A DNA stretch of 64,000 bases, taken from contig JBBRVG010000006.1 in the NCBI GenBank assembly GCA_038247115.1, forward strand, positions 1 through 64,000, read 5' to 3'. A program made the translations under genes and the position numbers. This document shows, in pieces, positions 41,937-51,797 of the stretch (its first letter is position 1; each line of letters starts with the position of its first letter). Below the pieces are notes generated by a model, which was not told the origin of the DNA, ran no database searches, and was given only the letters and a program-made list of their open reading frames with translations. This stretch comes from Pseudaeromonas sp038247115. Its GTDB lineage: Bacteria > Pseudomonadota > Gammaproteobacteria > Enterobacterales > Aeromonadaceae.

Positions 41937-42044
41937 CCATCAATCATGGCATTCGACAGCTTACGCAGAATAAATGTGATGCAACTCAATTAGTTGGCGG
42001 AATTACCTCCGTCACACACAGCAGATTAGTGGTGGCCGAATACA

Positions 42045-42956
42045 ATGCATAAAGCTGATTTTTTCACGAAGAAGTTTTTCTCTGCCGTGTCCGCCATGAA
42101 AAAAGATCAACCTAAACAGCTCAACCCCTTGCTGCCGGACTACCTGTTCGATGCGTTTCTGGTCTCTGGACTCACGCCCATCGAGCAGAATGATGTGCTG
42201 GACTTCACCATTGATCGGCAACACGGCATGAAGGGGTTCATCATGAACCTGACGGTGAAGGGCAAGGGCACTATTTTTTCCGGCGAGCAGGCGTTCGACG
42301 TCGAACCCGGCGATCTGCTGCTCTTCCCCCCGGAGGCGGTCCACTACTATCGCCGGGCCGAGGAGAGCGAGTGCTGGTATCACCGCTGGGTCTATTTTCG
42401 TCCCCGAGCCTATTGGGCGGACTGGCTCAAATGGCCTCACGAAGTGCAGCGAGTCGGACGTATTACCCTGGCTGAGCCTGAGCTTATCCAGGAGTTCGAC
42501 CTGCTGTTTCTGGATATCGAGGAGACCCACAAGGCCTTCCGACCAATGTCGGAATCCCTGGCCATGAATCTGCTCGAGCGGCTGTTGATCCGCTGCTACG
42601 AGATCTCCTCCCAGGCCGATATGGTGCCGATGGATTATCGCGTTCTGGAAGCCTGCCAGATCCTCAACACCTCGCTGGCCGCCGAGATCACCATAGATGC
42701 CCTCGCCGAGCAGGTATTCTTGTCTCCTTCGCGTCTGGCCCATCTGTTTCGCGAGCAGGTCGGCGTCAGCATAGTCCGCTGGCGTGAAGATCAGCGCATC
42801 ATGCGCGCCAAGCTGTTGTTGCAAACCACCCCCATGCCGGTGGCAGTCATAGGTCAGCAGGTCGGTTATGATGATCAGCTTTACTTCTCGCGGGTATTCA
42901 AAAAGCGGGTCGGTATGAGCCCCAGTGACTATCGCAAGAGTGCCAGTCCCTTGTAA
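42045..42956 (+). CDS. araC: Arabinose operon regulator AraC
   Basis: 303 residues, AraC/XylS family and clearly the AraC orthologue: LVSGLTPIEQNDVLDFTIDR, GMKGFIMNLTVKGKG, LLLFPPEAVHYY and WYHRWVYFRPRAYW of the arabinose-binding cupin are near-identical in spacing to the enteric protein. The C-terminal double HTH reads LSPSRLAHLFREQVGVSIVRW and DDQLYFSRVFKKRVGMSPSDYR (each given here near the 20-residue limit in parts: LAHLFREQVGVS, YFSRVFKKRVG). It has an N-terminal extension of about 20 residues. Placed after the ara chemoreceptor instead of next to araB. Confidence 0.95.
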   Translation: MHKADFFTKKFFSAVSAMKKDQPKQLNPLLPDYLFDAFLVSGLTPIEQNDVLDFTIDRQHGMKGFIMNLTVKGKGTIFSGEQAFDVEPGDLLLFPPEAVHYYRRAEESECWYHRWVYFRPRAYWADWLKWPHEVQRVGRITLAEPELIQEFDLLFLDIEETHKAFRPMSESLAMNLLERLLIRCYEISSQADMVPMDYRVLEACQILNTSLAAEITIDALAEQVFLSPSRLAHLFREQVGVSIVRWREDQRIMRAKLLLQTTPMPVAVIGQQVGYDDQLYFSRVFKKRVGMSPSDYRKSASPL

Positions 42957-43008
42957 TGACGCTGTCCAACCACGAGTTGCATGGATAAACGATCCGAATA
43001 AGTGTGCC

Positions 43009-43097
43009 GTCTGAACAACCGCAGACACGCCATGAACCCTTCCATGGGGGCTCGACGGCGGCATCCCTGCCGCCAACGGTCTGCTTTTTATCCAGAC
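43009..43097. repeat. Structured intergenic repeat, copy 4
   Basis: Opposite orientation to copy 1 and closest to it. Ends GTCTG/CAGAC, inner stem GCAGAC/GTCTGC, main hairpin GGCGGCA/TGCCGCC; the small hairpin uses CCC/GGG instead of TACA/TGTA. Confidence 0.75.
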
Positions 43098-43193
43098 GCC
43101 ACCCTATTCCATTCACCACAACGAACTGGGACATAGCGATGATAAACGGGCGCTCACTGTGCCCACGCTCAAACTCGGCGAGCTACGCGCGAC

Positions 43194-44024
43194 TTAGCGG
43201 ATCCCCCGCTGCTGCTTGATCAACTCCCAGGCTTGCTGAATTTCCTGAGTTTTCTCCTTGGCCATATTCATCATCTCCGGTGGCAATCCTTGGGATGCCA
43301 ACTTGTCCGGATGATGCTTGCTCATCTGCTTGCGGTAGGCTTTTTTCACCTCGTTATCACTGGCACTGTCCCCAACTCCGAGCAGGGTATAAGCATCCTT
43401 GAGGCGATCCCGGGCCGGAGGCGGCGTCCATCCTGCGCCCTGTTGTCCGGCACCGGCACGCTGCTGATGACGACCAAAACTGGTTTCCGCTTCTGCCATG
43501 GCGAGAAACTGCTCCAGCTCCCAGCGGGAAAAACCGAGCAACTCGGCCACTTCCAGCAGTCGCAGCCGCTGTTCGCCTTGCAAAGGACCGTCGGCAAAGG
43601 CGGCCTGCAGCTGGATCTCCAGAAACACCCGCAACAAATCCATCTGCCCACGACAGGCGCGGCGGAAACTGACCAGCTCCTGATCCAGCGGATAATCCGC
43701 ATCCTTGCCCTGGCGGAACGACTCCTGAGCCTCGCGCCGGATCTCGCCCTGCAGTTGCATGCGATCCATAAACAGACTGGCGATGCGGATCTGTTGTTCA
43801 CTGACCCGTCCCGCAGCTTTAGCGATATGACCCATCACCGCAAAGGTGGTATGAAAGAACAGCGCCTGTTCGGCACGAGTCGGCACCCGGCGAAAACTGA
43901 ACCCCTGTTGACGTCGTTTGCCAATGTCATAGGCATGGCCAATCCACAGCCCGAACAGGGCACCAATCCAGTTCCCCAGCCAAAGGCCGAGTAAGAAGCC
44001 AATCAACTTGCCTTTATAATTCAT
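43194..44024 (-). CDS. djlA: Co-chaperone DjlA
   Basis: 276 residues from ATG 44024 (AAGGAG). Membrane-anchored DnaK partner: Gly-rich N-terminal membrane segment (LIGFLLGLWLGNWIGALFGLWIGHAYD, in parts LIGFLLGLWLGNW and IGALFGLWIGHAYD), a central TerB-like helical region, and a C-terminal J domain with DAYTLLGVGDSASDNEVKKA and the HPD motif in HHPDKLASQG. Overlaps the murU end by 11 bp. Confidence 0.95.
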   Translation of the reverse strand: MNYKGKLIGFLLGLWLGNWIGALFGLWIGHAYDIGKRRQQGFSFRRVPTRAEQALFFHTTFAVMGHIAKAAGRVSEQQIRIASLFMDRMQLQGEIRREAQESFRQGKDADYPLDQELVSFRRACRGQMDLLRVFLEIQLQAAFADGPLQGEQRLRLLEVAELLGFSRWELEQFLAMAEAETSFGRHQQRAGAGQQGAGWTPPPARDRLKDAYTLLGVGDSASDNEVKKAYRKQMSKHHPDKLASQGLPPEMMNMAKEKTQEIQQAWELIKQQRGIR

Positions 44025-44727
44025 CAGCCACTCCTTGTCCGCAGAGTGCTTCATCGCTCGAGTATCGAGTGCGCAGCAGCTGATCCAGTTGCATCAGACG
44101 CTCGGGCGTACCGATATCGCGCCATTCAACCTGAAGATGGGTGCCGGACACCTGATCCGCGGCGATCCAGCGTCGGAACCAAGGCAATAGAGGCTGCTTG
44201 CCCGCCGGTACCTCGGCAAAAGCTTGGGGGTGATAGAGCGCCACACCGCTGAAGGTCAGCGCCGGTTGCGCCAACACGCGCCCCTGCTGCAGGGTGAAAT
44301 CACCCTGTGGATGCTGTGGCGGGTTATCCACCAGCCACAGATGGGCCAGATCGTTACCCAACGCCTGCCGGACGAAACCTTCGTAATCGCAATCGAGCCA
44401 GATATCGCCGTTGATCACCAAGAACGGGGCATCCCCCAACAACGGCAGGGCCTGACGAATGCCCCCCGCCGTCTCCAGTCCACCTTCAACCTCAGCAGAC
44501 CAAAGGATCTGCACGCCGAACCGGGAACCATCCCCCAGCGCCGCTTCCAGCTTGTCACCCAGCCAGGCGTGGTTGATCACCAGTTCGCGAATACCCGCCG
44601 CCCGCAGCTTTTCAATATGGTGCACGATGAGCGGCTTGCCGCCGACGCACAGCAGCGGCTTGGGGATCTCATCAGTCAGCGGACGCATCCGCTCTCCCCG
44701 ACCGGCAGCCAGGATCATGGCGCGCAT
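44014..44727 (-). CDS. murU: N-acetylmuramate alpha-1-phosphate uridylyltransferase
   Basis: 237-residue nucleotidyltransferase; makes UDP-MurNAc in the cell-wall recycling bypass described in Pseudomonas. N-terminal MRAMILAAGRGERMRPLTDE and PKPLLCVGGKPLI are the sugar-nucleotidyltransferase signature; FLVINGDIWLDCDY carries the metal-binding Asp. Overlaps amgK by 13 bp, so the two are coupled. Confidence 0.92.
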   Translation of the reverse strand: MRAMILAAGRGERMRPLTDEIPKPLLCVGGKPLIVHHIEKLRAAGIRELVINHAWLGDKLEAALGDGSRFGVQILWSAEVEGGLETAGGIRQALPLLGDAPFLVINGDIWLDCDYEGFVRQALGNDLAHLWLVDNPPQHPQGDFTLQQGRVLAQPALTFSGVALYHPQAFAEVPAGKQPLLPWFRRWIAADQVSGTHLQVEWRDIGTPERLMQLDQLLRTRYSSDEALCGQGVADEL

Positions 44728-45719
44728 GACGACACCTCGCTCTGGGGCTGGTAAGGAAAATGCGGCAGCACCCGCTGCTCGAGCCAGGCAGCAAACGACT
44801 GCAACTCAGGCTCAGCGCGCGCGGTTTCCCACACATAGAACAGGGTGCGGGGGATATCCTTGAGATAACCGGACTTACCGTCTCTATGGTGCAAGCGGCA
44901 GAAGATGCCTGCGGCCTTGAGATGACGCTGCATTCCGGTCAATGCCAATGACGAACGGAAACGGGCTTCACCCATATCCCCAAGCAAGCCGGCAGCCTGA
45001 TAGCACTGATAACCAAAGGTCACCATGTCGTTGACCAGGGATAATGGCCAGCGCACATAGCAATCCTTGAGCAGGGAGACTAAATCGTAGGTCAGAGGCC
45101 CGCATACCATATCCTGGAAGTCGATCACCGCCAGAGACTCGTCCGCCAGCACCATCAGGTTACGGCTATGAAAATCCCGATGCATCACCACCTGCGGCTG
45201 CGCCAGATTGTTGCGGGTTAGCAGACCAAAGGTCTCCTCCAGCAAGCGCTGTTCCGTCTCATCCAGGTTCAACCCCAAGTGTTTGCCCAGAAGCCATTCC
45301 GGGAATATGCTGTTTTCTCGGGCCATAAATTCGGCATCGAAAGGCTCCAACGGCAGCTCAATGCGCGCCATGGTGGGCAATAAGGCGATGGCCTTGCCAT
45401 ACCACTGCCGCACCGAAATTGGATCCAGTCGCGCCAGCAACATCTCGTCCCCTAAATCTGAGACACAGAGAAACCCCTGGTCCAAATCAACAGCATGAAC
45501 AATAGGTGCCGGGATGGCCGCCCGCTGCAGCGCTTGGGCATTGCGCACAAACTCGCGGTTTTTCTCGGTTTGCGGTGGGGCATCAACCCAGATCTGGCCA
45601 TGAGCACGGTAATAACGGCGGAAACTGGCATCCCCGGAAATGAGCTGTAACTGCAGTTGAGGATCCTGTTCACAACCCTGAGCCCAGAGGGTCAGAGCCT
45701 TTAATCGGTCTTGATTCAT
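44715..45719 (-). CDS. amgK: Anomeric N-acetylmuramate/N-acetylglucosamine kinase
   Basis: 334-residue aminoglycoside-phosphotransferase-fold kinase; supplies MurNAc-1-phosphate to MurU. Brenner motif VVMHRDFHSRNLMV with catalytic Asp and VIDFQDMVCGPLTYDLVSLL for metal binding. Position divergent from lptD, upstream of murU, is the standard setting for this recycling pair. Confidence 0.92.
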   Translation of the reverse strand: MNQDRLKALTLWAQGCEQDPQLQLQLISGDASFRRYYRAHGQIWVDAPPQTEKNREFVRNAQALQRAAIPAPIVHAVDLDQGFLCVSDLGDEMLLARLDPISVRQWYGKAIALLPTMARIELPLEPFDAEFMARENSIFPEWLLGKHLGLNLDETEQRLLEETFGLLTRNNLAQPQVVMHRDFHSRNLMVLADESLAVIDFQDMVCGPLTYDLVSLLKDCYVRWPLSLVNDMVTFGYQCYQAAGLLGDMGEARFRSSLALTGMQRHLKAAGIFCRLHHRDGKSGYLKDIPRTLFYVWETARAEPELQSFAAWLEQRVLPHFPYQPQSEVSSCAP

Positions 45720-45951
45720 ATCGATATAAAAACAGGGCCATTGCTTAGCCCTGATACCTGGTCGTTGAAGCAGCCATGAGTTATGGGCAGAGAGAAGCCA
45801 ATCGCCCCATCGTAGGGCGTTAGCCCTGATTGAAATAATGCTTTATCATTGTCGGCTAACATAAAATAATGGCCCGCAAAGCACAACCCGCGGTCGGCGC
45901 CTCTTCTTCGTTCGCCCGGTTCGCCAACCGTCAGGAATCATAGAGCTGATA

Positions 45952-48291
45952 ATGACCCATAGCACCCTAGGTTTAACCAGTACCCTGCTCGCGACCAGCC
46001 TGCTGGGTGCCCCCTCTGCTCTGGCCGCAGAGGGCGTAGGCACTTTTGATCAGCGTTGTTACAGTGATGTTCCCCTGGCACAGGATGCGCCCGCCAATAT
46101 CAATCAACTGCCGGTCGAAGTGAACGCCGACAGCGCGGAAGCCACCCAGGATGGTAAGGCTATCTATCGAGGCGACGTGCAGATTTTTCAGGGCATCCGC
46201 ACCCTGAGCTCCAAATATACCGAGTTGAACCAGGTCACCCGCGATTTGACCGCTGAAGGCAATGTCTTCTATCAGGATGGTCAGGTTACCCTGCGCAGCA
46301 ATGATGCCCTGCATTCCAATCTGGATACCCGGGAAACCCGGCTGGACAAGGCGGAATATCAGCTGCATAGCTCACCGGCGCGCGGCAAGGCCGAGCATAT
46401 CAACCTGAATGAGCAGCAACGCAAGCTGGAGCTGGAAACCGCGCAGTTCACTACCTGTCCTCCAGGCCAGGAGATGTGGTGGCTCAAGGCCAGCTCGGTC
46501 AAAGTTGATCAGAACGAGGTTTTCGGCGAAGCCTGGAACGCCACGCTCTGGTTGTATGATGTGCCGGTCTTTTATGTTCCCTACATGACCTTCCCGGTCA
46601 AGGATGAACGCAAATCCGGGTTGCTCTATCCAACGTTCGGTTTCAGCTCCTCGGATGGTATGGATCTGCGAACCCCCTATTACTGGAATATTGCCCCGAA
46701 CTACGACATGACGCTGACGCCGCGCTATATCGAGAACCGGGGCACCATGTTGCAAAATGAGTTCCGTTACATGCCGACGGAAGAACAGAAGGGCAAACTC
46801 TACACCGAATATATGGGCGAAGACCGTCGAGCCAAGGTATCGGACGCTAATCTCGACTCTCGCTGGTTGGTGAACTTGAATCATCAATCCCGACTGAATG
46901 ATGACAGTCTGCGTATCAAGGCCGATGCCACCCGTGTTGGGGAGAATGACTACAACTATTTCAATGACTTATCACCACCAGTTTCCAGCGGTATCGATAA
47001 CCAGTTGATGCAGTCCCTCTCCGGTGGCGTCTATCAGGAGCAGTGGAACTTCAGTGGCGAAGTGCGTGACTACCAGATACTGCTTCCCGATGCGCTGGAG
47101 CCGCACCAGATGTTGCCGCGTATTAACTACAATGCCTACCACACCGGCAACTGGTACGAGACCTCGCTATCCAGTGAGTTGACTCGTTTTGCACACGCTT
47201 CGGAGCGCCGCAAAGCCTATACCGGCGATCGCTTGCATCTGGAACCGGAGTTGACCATTCCCTTGGCCAAGGCGCCCGGATACAGTCTCGAGAGCCAGTT
47301 CAAGCTGATGTATACCCACTATCAGCAAGAAGTCCCCTCGGATATGGATAGTTATTACCAGCAGCAAGGGTTTGGTAATCTGGCCTCGACCGTCAATCGC
47401 ACCCTGCCCTCGGCGCGCGTCAAAGGCGGTCTGGTCTTTGACCGAATTGGCGACTGGAATAAGCAACTCTACACCCAGACCCTGGAGCCGGAGTTCCAGT
47501 ACCACTATGTGCCCTATCAGAATCAGGACAACATAGGTCTGTTTGATACCACCAACATGCTGCCGGATTACTACAGCCTGTTCAGTGACCGCCGTTATGC
47601 CGGTCTGGATCGGATCAGTGATGCCAATAACGTCAGCATGGGCTTGACCAGCCGGGTGTTTGATGACCAGAGCGTCGAGCGGGTGCGCGTCACAGTAGGC
47701 CAGGCTTATTCGCTGACCAAACCCAGGGTGACCCTGCTGCCGGATCAGGCGGACAGCACCAATTCCCGCTCCTTGCTGACATTCGAAGGAGATATCCACC
47801 CCAGCGATCCCTGGTTCCTCAAGGCTCGCATGCTTTACAATACCGATGAAAGCCAGATATCACTGGGAAGTAGCGCGGTTGAATACCGGCAAGATCAATT
47901 CATGGCACAACTCAATTACCGCTATGTGCGGGAGGGCAACGTCGTTGTCACCGCACCCTATGAGCAGACGGATATGAGCCAGCTCGGAGGTTTGACGGCT
48001 ATTCCCATCAACCAGAAATGGCAGGCCATTGCCGCCTATTACTACGATTTGCAGCAGAGCCTGAACATTGATCGTCTCATCGGGCTACGCTACGACTCCT
48101 GCTGCTGGAGCCTGGATCTGGTTCTGGAACAGGAAAACAAACCCGATAACGTCACCCTGACCGCTAGCCCGGAGACACGTGTTGGCTTGCAATTCCAGAT
48201 GAAGGGGCTGGGCAGTGTCGGTTCAGGCACCAACTACACCCTGGATACCCAACTGTTGCCCTATACGCGTCCATTTAACCTGAATGACTGA
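45952..48291 (+). CDS. lptD: LPS-assembly protein LptD
   Basis: 779-residue outer-membrane component inserting lipopolysaccharide. Signal peptide ending PSALA-AEG; OstA-type jellyroll with repeats (VEVNADSAEATQDGKAIYRG, LTAEGNVFYQDGQVTLRSND); barrel region from about residue 220. The Cys residues expected for the inter-domain disulfides are seen: one near the mature N-terminus (DQRCYSD), one in TTCPPGQ and the CC pair in YDSCCWSLDL. Ends with a beta strand. Confidence 0.96.
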   Translation: MTHSTLGLTSTLLATSLLGAPSALAAEGVGTFDQRCYSDVPLAQDAPANINQLPVEVNADSAEATQDGKAIYRGDVQIFQGIRTLSSKYTELNQVTRDLTAEGNVFYQDGQVTLRSNDALHSNLDTRETRLDKAEYQLHSSPARGKAEHINLNEQQRKLELETAQFTTCPPGQEMWWLKASSVKVDQNEVFGEAWNATLWLYDVPVFYVPYMTFPVKDERKSGLLYPTFGFSSSDGMDLRTPYYWNIAPNYDMTLTPRYIENRGTMLQNEFRYMPTEEQKGKLYTEYMGEDRRAKVSDANLDSRWLVNLNHQSRLNDDSLRIKADATRVGENDYNYFNDLSPPVSSGIDNQLMQSLSGGVYQEQWNFSGEVRDYQILLPDALEPHQMLPRINYNAYHTGNWYETSLSSELTRFAHASERRKAYTGDRLHLEPELTIPLAKAPGYSLESQFKLMYTHYQQEVPSDMDSYYQQQGFGNLASTVNRTLPSARVKGGLVFDRIGDWNKQLYTQTLEPEFQYHYVPYQNQDNIGLFDTTNMLPDYYSLFSDRRYAGLDRISDANNVSMGLTSRVFDDQSVERVRVTVGQAYSLTKPRVTLLPDQADSTNSRSLLTFEGDIHPSDPWFLKARMLYNTDESQISLGSSAVEYRQDQFMAQLNYRYVREGNVVVTAPYEQTDMSQLGGLTAIPINQKWQAIAAYYYDLQQSLNIDRLIGLRYDSCCWSLDLVLEQENKPDNVTLTASPETRVGLQFQMKGLGSVGSGTNYTLDTQLLPYTRPFNLND

Positions 48292-48311
48292 TCGTCGGTC
48301 ATAGACCCGGA

Positions 48312-49619
48312 ATGAGATTGATGAAGAAAAATATGCATAAATTATTAACCTTCGCCCTGCTGGCAGGTATCGGACTGACCAGTCAGGCGGCCACGCTGGA
48401 TCGTGTTGTGGCCGTCGTCAATCAGGATGTGGTTCTGGCCAGCCAGCTCGATAGCCTGGTCGCCAAGGTACAGCATGATGCCGCAGGTAGCGGGCAACCC
48501 CTGCCCGAAGAGTCCCAACTGCGCAAGCAAGCGCTGGATCGCCTGATCAGCGAGAGCTTGGTCGTACAACTGGCGGATCGTCAGGGACTCCGCGTCAGCG
48601 ACAGCCAACTCGATCAAGCCATTGCCTCCATCGCCTCGGATCAAAAAATTACGGTTGAACAGCTCAAGCAACAAGCCGCTGCCGATGGACTGAGCGAGGC
48701 TCAGTTTCGGGATCAGGTGCGCCGTGAACTGCTGATGAGTGAAGTCCGCCGCAACCAGATGCGTCAACGGATCAACATCTCCGATCAGGAAGTCGAACAG
48801 GTGGTGAAACTGATCCAGACTCAGGGCAGCAAGGAACAGCAATACCATGTCGGCCATATCATGCTAGCCCTCTCTTCCTCGGCCGATGCCGATGAACAGG
48901 CTCGGGTAGCAGCAAAAGCCGAACAGCTGCTGACCCAGCTCAAGGCCGGGGCCGACTTCAAGAAAATCGCCATGGCTGAAAGTTCAGGTCCCAAGGCCCT
49001 CGAAGGCGGTGACTGGGGTTGGATGACCCTTGAAGAGATGCCGACTCTGCTGGCGGAAGCCGCTCGCGGTGCCCATGATGGTGATGTGGTGGGACCCCTG
49101 CGCTCTGGTGCCGGCCTGCATATCGTCAAAATTTTCGCCAGCCGGGGCGCGACGCAAGGCCAGCAAATTGAGGTCAAGGCGCGCCATATCCTGATCCAGC
49201 CCTCCATCATCTTGAGTGAAGAAAAAGCCAAACAAATGCTCGAAGGCTTCTTGCGTGACGTCAAAGCCGGTAAAGCCAACTTTGCCCAATTGGCCGAAAA
49301 GTATTCCGAAGATCCGGGCTCTGCAGTACAGGGCGGTGAATTGGGTTGGGCCAATCCGCAGATTTATGATCCCGCCTTCCGCGATCAGGTTTCCACTCTG
49401 TCACCGGGCCAATATAGCCAGCCGTTCCGCTCCAATCACGGCTGGCATCTGGTTCAGGTCGAAGACCGCCGCAATGAAGCAGCCACCGATGAGGCACTGA
49501 AAAACCGGGCCTATCAGATGATCTACAACCGCCGCTTTACCGAAGAAGCCCAGAGCTGGCTCGACGAGCTGCGGGATGAAGCCTACATCAACATAATTGC
49601 CGAGCGTGCGGCACCATGA
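48312..49619 (+). CDS. surA: Periplasmic chaperone/peptidyl-prolyl isomerase SurA
   Basis: 435 residues from ATG 48312 (432 if ATG 48321 is used; both lack a strong ribosome site). Signal peptide ends TSQA-ATL. N-terminal chaperone domain (VVAVVNQDVVLASQLDSLV), then two parvulin domains beginning QQYHVGHIMLALSS and EVKARHILIQPS, with QGGELGWANP and a C-terminal helix. It escorts outer-membrane proteins such as LptD, the gene before it. Confidence 0.96.
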   Translation: MRLMKKNMHKLLTFALLAGIGLTSQAATLDRVVAVVNQDVVLASQLDSLVAKVQHDAAGSGQPLPEESQLRKQALDRLISESLVVQLADRQGLRVSDSQLDQAIASIASDQKITVEQLKQQAAADGLSEAQFRDQVRRELLMSEVRRNQMRQRINISDQEVEQVVKLIQTQGSKEQQYHVGHIMLALSSSADADEQARVAAKAEQLLTQLKAGADFKKIAMAESSGPKALEGGDWGWMTLEEMPTLLAEAARGAHDGDVVGPLRSGAGLHIVKIFASRGATQGQQIEVKARHILIQPSIILSEEKAKQMLEGFLRDVKAGKANFAQLAEKYSEDPGSAVQGGELGWANPQIYDPAFRDQVSTLSPGQYSQPFRSNHGWHLVQVEDRRNEAATDEALKNRAYQMIYNRRFTEEAQSWLDELRDEAYINIIAERAAP

Positions 49620-50605
49620 GCACAGTAGCCCGCATCGTCATGACCCCGGGCGAACCCGGGGGCATAGGCCCAGATTTGATCCTCGGCCTTGCAACTCAAG
49701 GCTGGCCCGTGGAATTGGTGGTGGTGGCCGACCCAGCCTTGCTGATGGCTCGCGCCAAGCTGCTGGATCTGGCTGTTGAATTACAGCCCTATCAACCTGA
49801 GCGCCTGGCCAGCCCCCAGCGTAAAGGGACACTGACGGTGGCGGCTATCCCGCTGGCAGTTGCTGCCGAACCAGGCCAACTCCAGGCAGCCAATGGCCCC
49901 TACGTGCTGGCAACTCTGGCGCGCGCCGCCGCTGGCGCCTTGAGTGGTGAGTTTGCTGCGCTGGTGACAGGTCCGGTGCATAAGGGGATCATCAACGAAT
50001 CCGGGGTCCGTTTCAGTGGTCACACCGAGTTCTTTGCCGAACAAGCGGGTTGTGATCAGGTGGTGATGATGCTGGCAACCGAAGGCTTGCGCGTCGCCTT
50101 GGCGACCACCCATCTGCCATTGAAAGAGGTGGCCGATGCCATCACCCCCGACAGCCTGACACGCACCCTCCAGATCCTGCATCAGGATCTGCGCCAGCAG
50201 TTTGGCATCGCCAGACCCAGGATCTATGTCTGTGGCCTCAATCCCCATGCCGGTGAAGGCGGTCATATGGGACGGGAAGAAATTGATGTCATTGAACCCG
50301 TCTTGGCAAGTCTGCGCCAACAGGGCATGGATCTGGTAGGCCCGTTGCCTGCCGACACCCTGTTTCAAGAAAAATACCTGCGCGATGCCGATGCGGTGCT
50401 CGCCATGTACCACGACCAAGGATTGCCGGTCCTCAAATACAAAGGCTTTGGACGAGCCGTCAATATTACCCTGGGCCTCCCCTTCATCCGCACCTCGGTC
50501 GATCATGGCACGGCGCTGGATCTGGCAGGGACAGGCAAGGCCGACATGGGTAGTCTACTGACCGCCCTCCACCAGGCCATCGATATGGTAACCAAGCAAG
50601 CATGA
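49616..50605 (+). CDS. pdxA: 4-hydroxythreonine-4-phosphate dehydrogenase
   Basis: 329 residues. NAD- and metal-dependent step of pyridoxal-phosphate synthesis. TPGEPGGIGPDL at the start, ALVTGPVHKGIINESG, FSGHTEFFAEQAG with a metal-site His, LNPHAGEGGHMG, and GLPFIRTSVDHGTALDLAG. Overlaps surA by 4 bp and rsmA by 4 bp. Confidence 0.97.
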   Translation: MSTVARIVMTPGEPGGIGPDLILGLATQGWPVELVVVADPALLMARAKLLDLAVELQPYQPERLASPQRKGTLTVAAIPLAVAAEPGQLQAANGPYVLATLARAAAGALSGEFAALVTGPVHKGIINESGVRFSGHTEFFAEQAGCDQVVMMLATEGLRVALATTHLPLKEVADAITPDSLTRTLQILHQDLRQQFGIARPRIYVCGLNPHAGEGGHMGREEIDVIEPVLASLRQQGMDLVGPLPADTLFQEKYLRDADAVLAMYHDQGLPVLKYKGFGRAVNITLGLPFIRTSVDHGTALDLAGTGKADMGSLLTALHQAIDMVTKQA

Positions 50606-51414
50606 GTAACGACAAGGTACATCTGGGCCATACCGCCCGTAAGCGCTTCGGCCAGAATTTTTTGCACGACCACTATGTGATCGATGCCATTGTAGCCGCC
50701 ATTCATCCGCAAGAAGGCCAGGTGATGGTGGAAATCGGCCCGGGTCTCGGCGCCCTGACCGAACCGGTTGCCTCACAAATCAGCCACATGCATGTCGTCG
50801 AGCTGGATCGCGACTTGGCCGAACGCCTGCGTCATCATCCGGTCCTCAAGGACAAGCTGACCATCCACGAAGCGGATGCCATGAAGTTCGACTTCAACCA
50901 GCTGAAGCAAGACGGCCAGCCACTGCGGGTGTTCGGCAATCTGCCCTACAACATCTCCACGCCCCTGATGTTCCATCTGTTTGAACAATCCGGCCTCATC
51001 AGCGACATGCATTTCATGTTGCAAAAAGAGGTGGTGGATCGTCTGGCTGCGGGCCCTGGCAGCAAGGTTTATGGCCGATTGAGCGTGATGGCGCAATATT
51101 ATTGCCAGATCATTCCGGTGCTGCAGGTCGGCCCGGGATCCTTCAAGCCCGCCCCCAAGGTGGATTCGGCGGTAGTTCGGCTGGTGCCTCACGCCAAGCC
51201 AGCACTGGTGGCAACCCAGGTCAGCGACCTGCAGCGGGTTTGTCTGGAGGCCTTTAATCAGCGCCGCAAGACGATTCGAAATAGTATGCGCAACTTCATT
51301 ACACCAGAGCAGTTGACGCTGCTGGACATAGATCCTAATCTGCGACCAGAGAACCTGACGCTGGAACAGTTTGTCACTATCGCAAACTGGCTGAGCGAAC
51401 ACCCACAGGGGTAA
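50602..51414 (+). CDS. rsmA: 16S rRNA dimethyladenosine methyltransferase
   Basis: 270 residues (KsgA). Dimethylates the two adjacent adenosines in the 3' helix of 16S rRNA. KRFGQNFLHD at the start, SAM motif VEIGPGLGALTEP, catalytic NLPYNISTPL and C-terminal FNQRRKTIRNSM. Confidence 0.98.
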   Translation: MSNDKVHLGHTARKRFGQNFLHDHYVIDAIVAAIHPQEGQVMVEIGPGLGALTEPVASQISHMHVVELDRDLAERLRHHPVLKDKLTIHEADAMKFDFNQLKQDGQPLRVFGNLPYNISTPLMFHLFEQSGLISDMHFMLQKEVVDRLAAGPGSKVYGRLSVMAQYYCQIIPVLQVGPGSFKPAPKVDSAVVRLVPHAKPALVATQVSDLQRVCLEAFNQRRKTIRNSMRNFITPEQLTLLDIDPNLRPENLTLEQFVTIANWLSEHPQG

Positions 51415-51416
51415 CC

Positions 51417-51788
51417 ATGGTTGAGCGTATCCTGATCCGATCCTATCCCCGCTATCTTGCGGAGCAATCAGTGCCTGATCAGGCGAACTTCAGCTTTGGC
51501 TACACCATTGAAATTGAAAATCAGGGGAATCGCCCAGTACAACTACTGGAGAGGCATTGGTTCATCACAGATGCCAACGGTCAACGTACCGAAGTGCAGG
51601 GTCCCGGCGTCGTTGGCGAACAGCCATTCATCAATCCAGGTGAGTGTTATGCCTATCAAAGCGGTGTCCAACTCAAGACACCGCTGGGCTTTATGCAAGG
51701 AAGCTATACCTTTCAGGACGAATCGGGAGAGCTGTTCGATATCGATATCCCTCTCTTCACCCTGGCCATTCCCCATCTGATCCACTAG
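51417..51788 (+). CDS. apaG: ApaG protein
   Basis: 123-residue beta-sandwich (fibronectin-III-like) protein of unclear function, usually between rsmA and apaH as here. Marked by FGYTIEIENQG, HWFITDANG, GPGVVGEQPFINPGE and GSYTFQDESGELFDIDIP. Two bases after rsmA. Confidence 0.96.
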   Translation: MVERILIRSYPRYLAEQSVPDQANFSFGYTIEIENQGNRPVQLLERHWFITDANGQRTEVQGPGVVGEQPFINPGECYAYQSGVQLKTPLGFMQGSYTFQDESGELFDIDIPLFTLAIPHLIH

Positions 51789-51797
51789 ACAGGCGTT

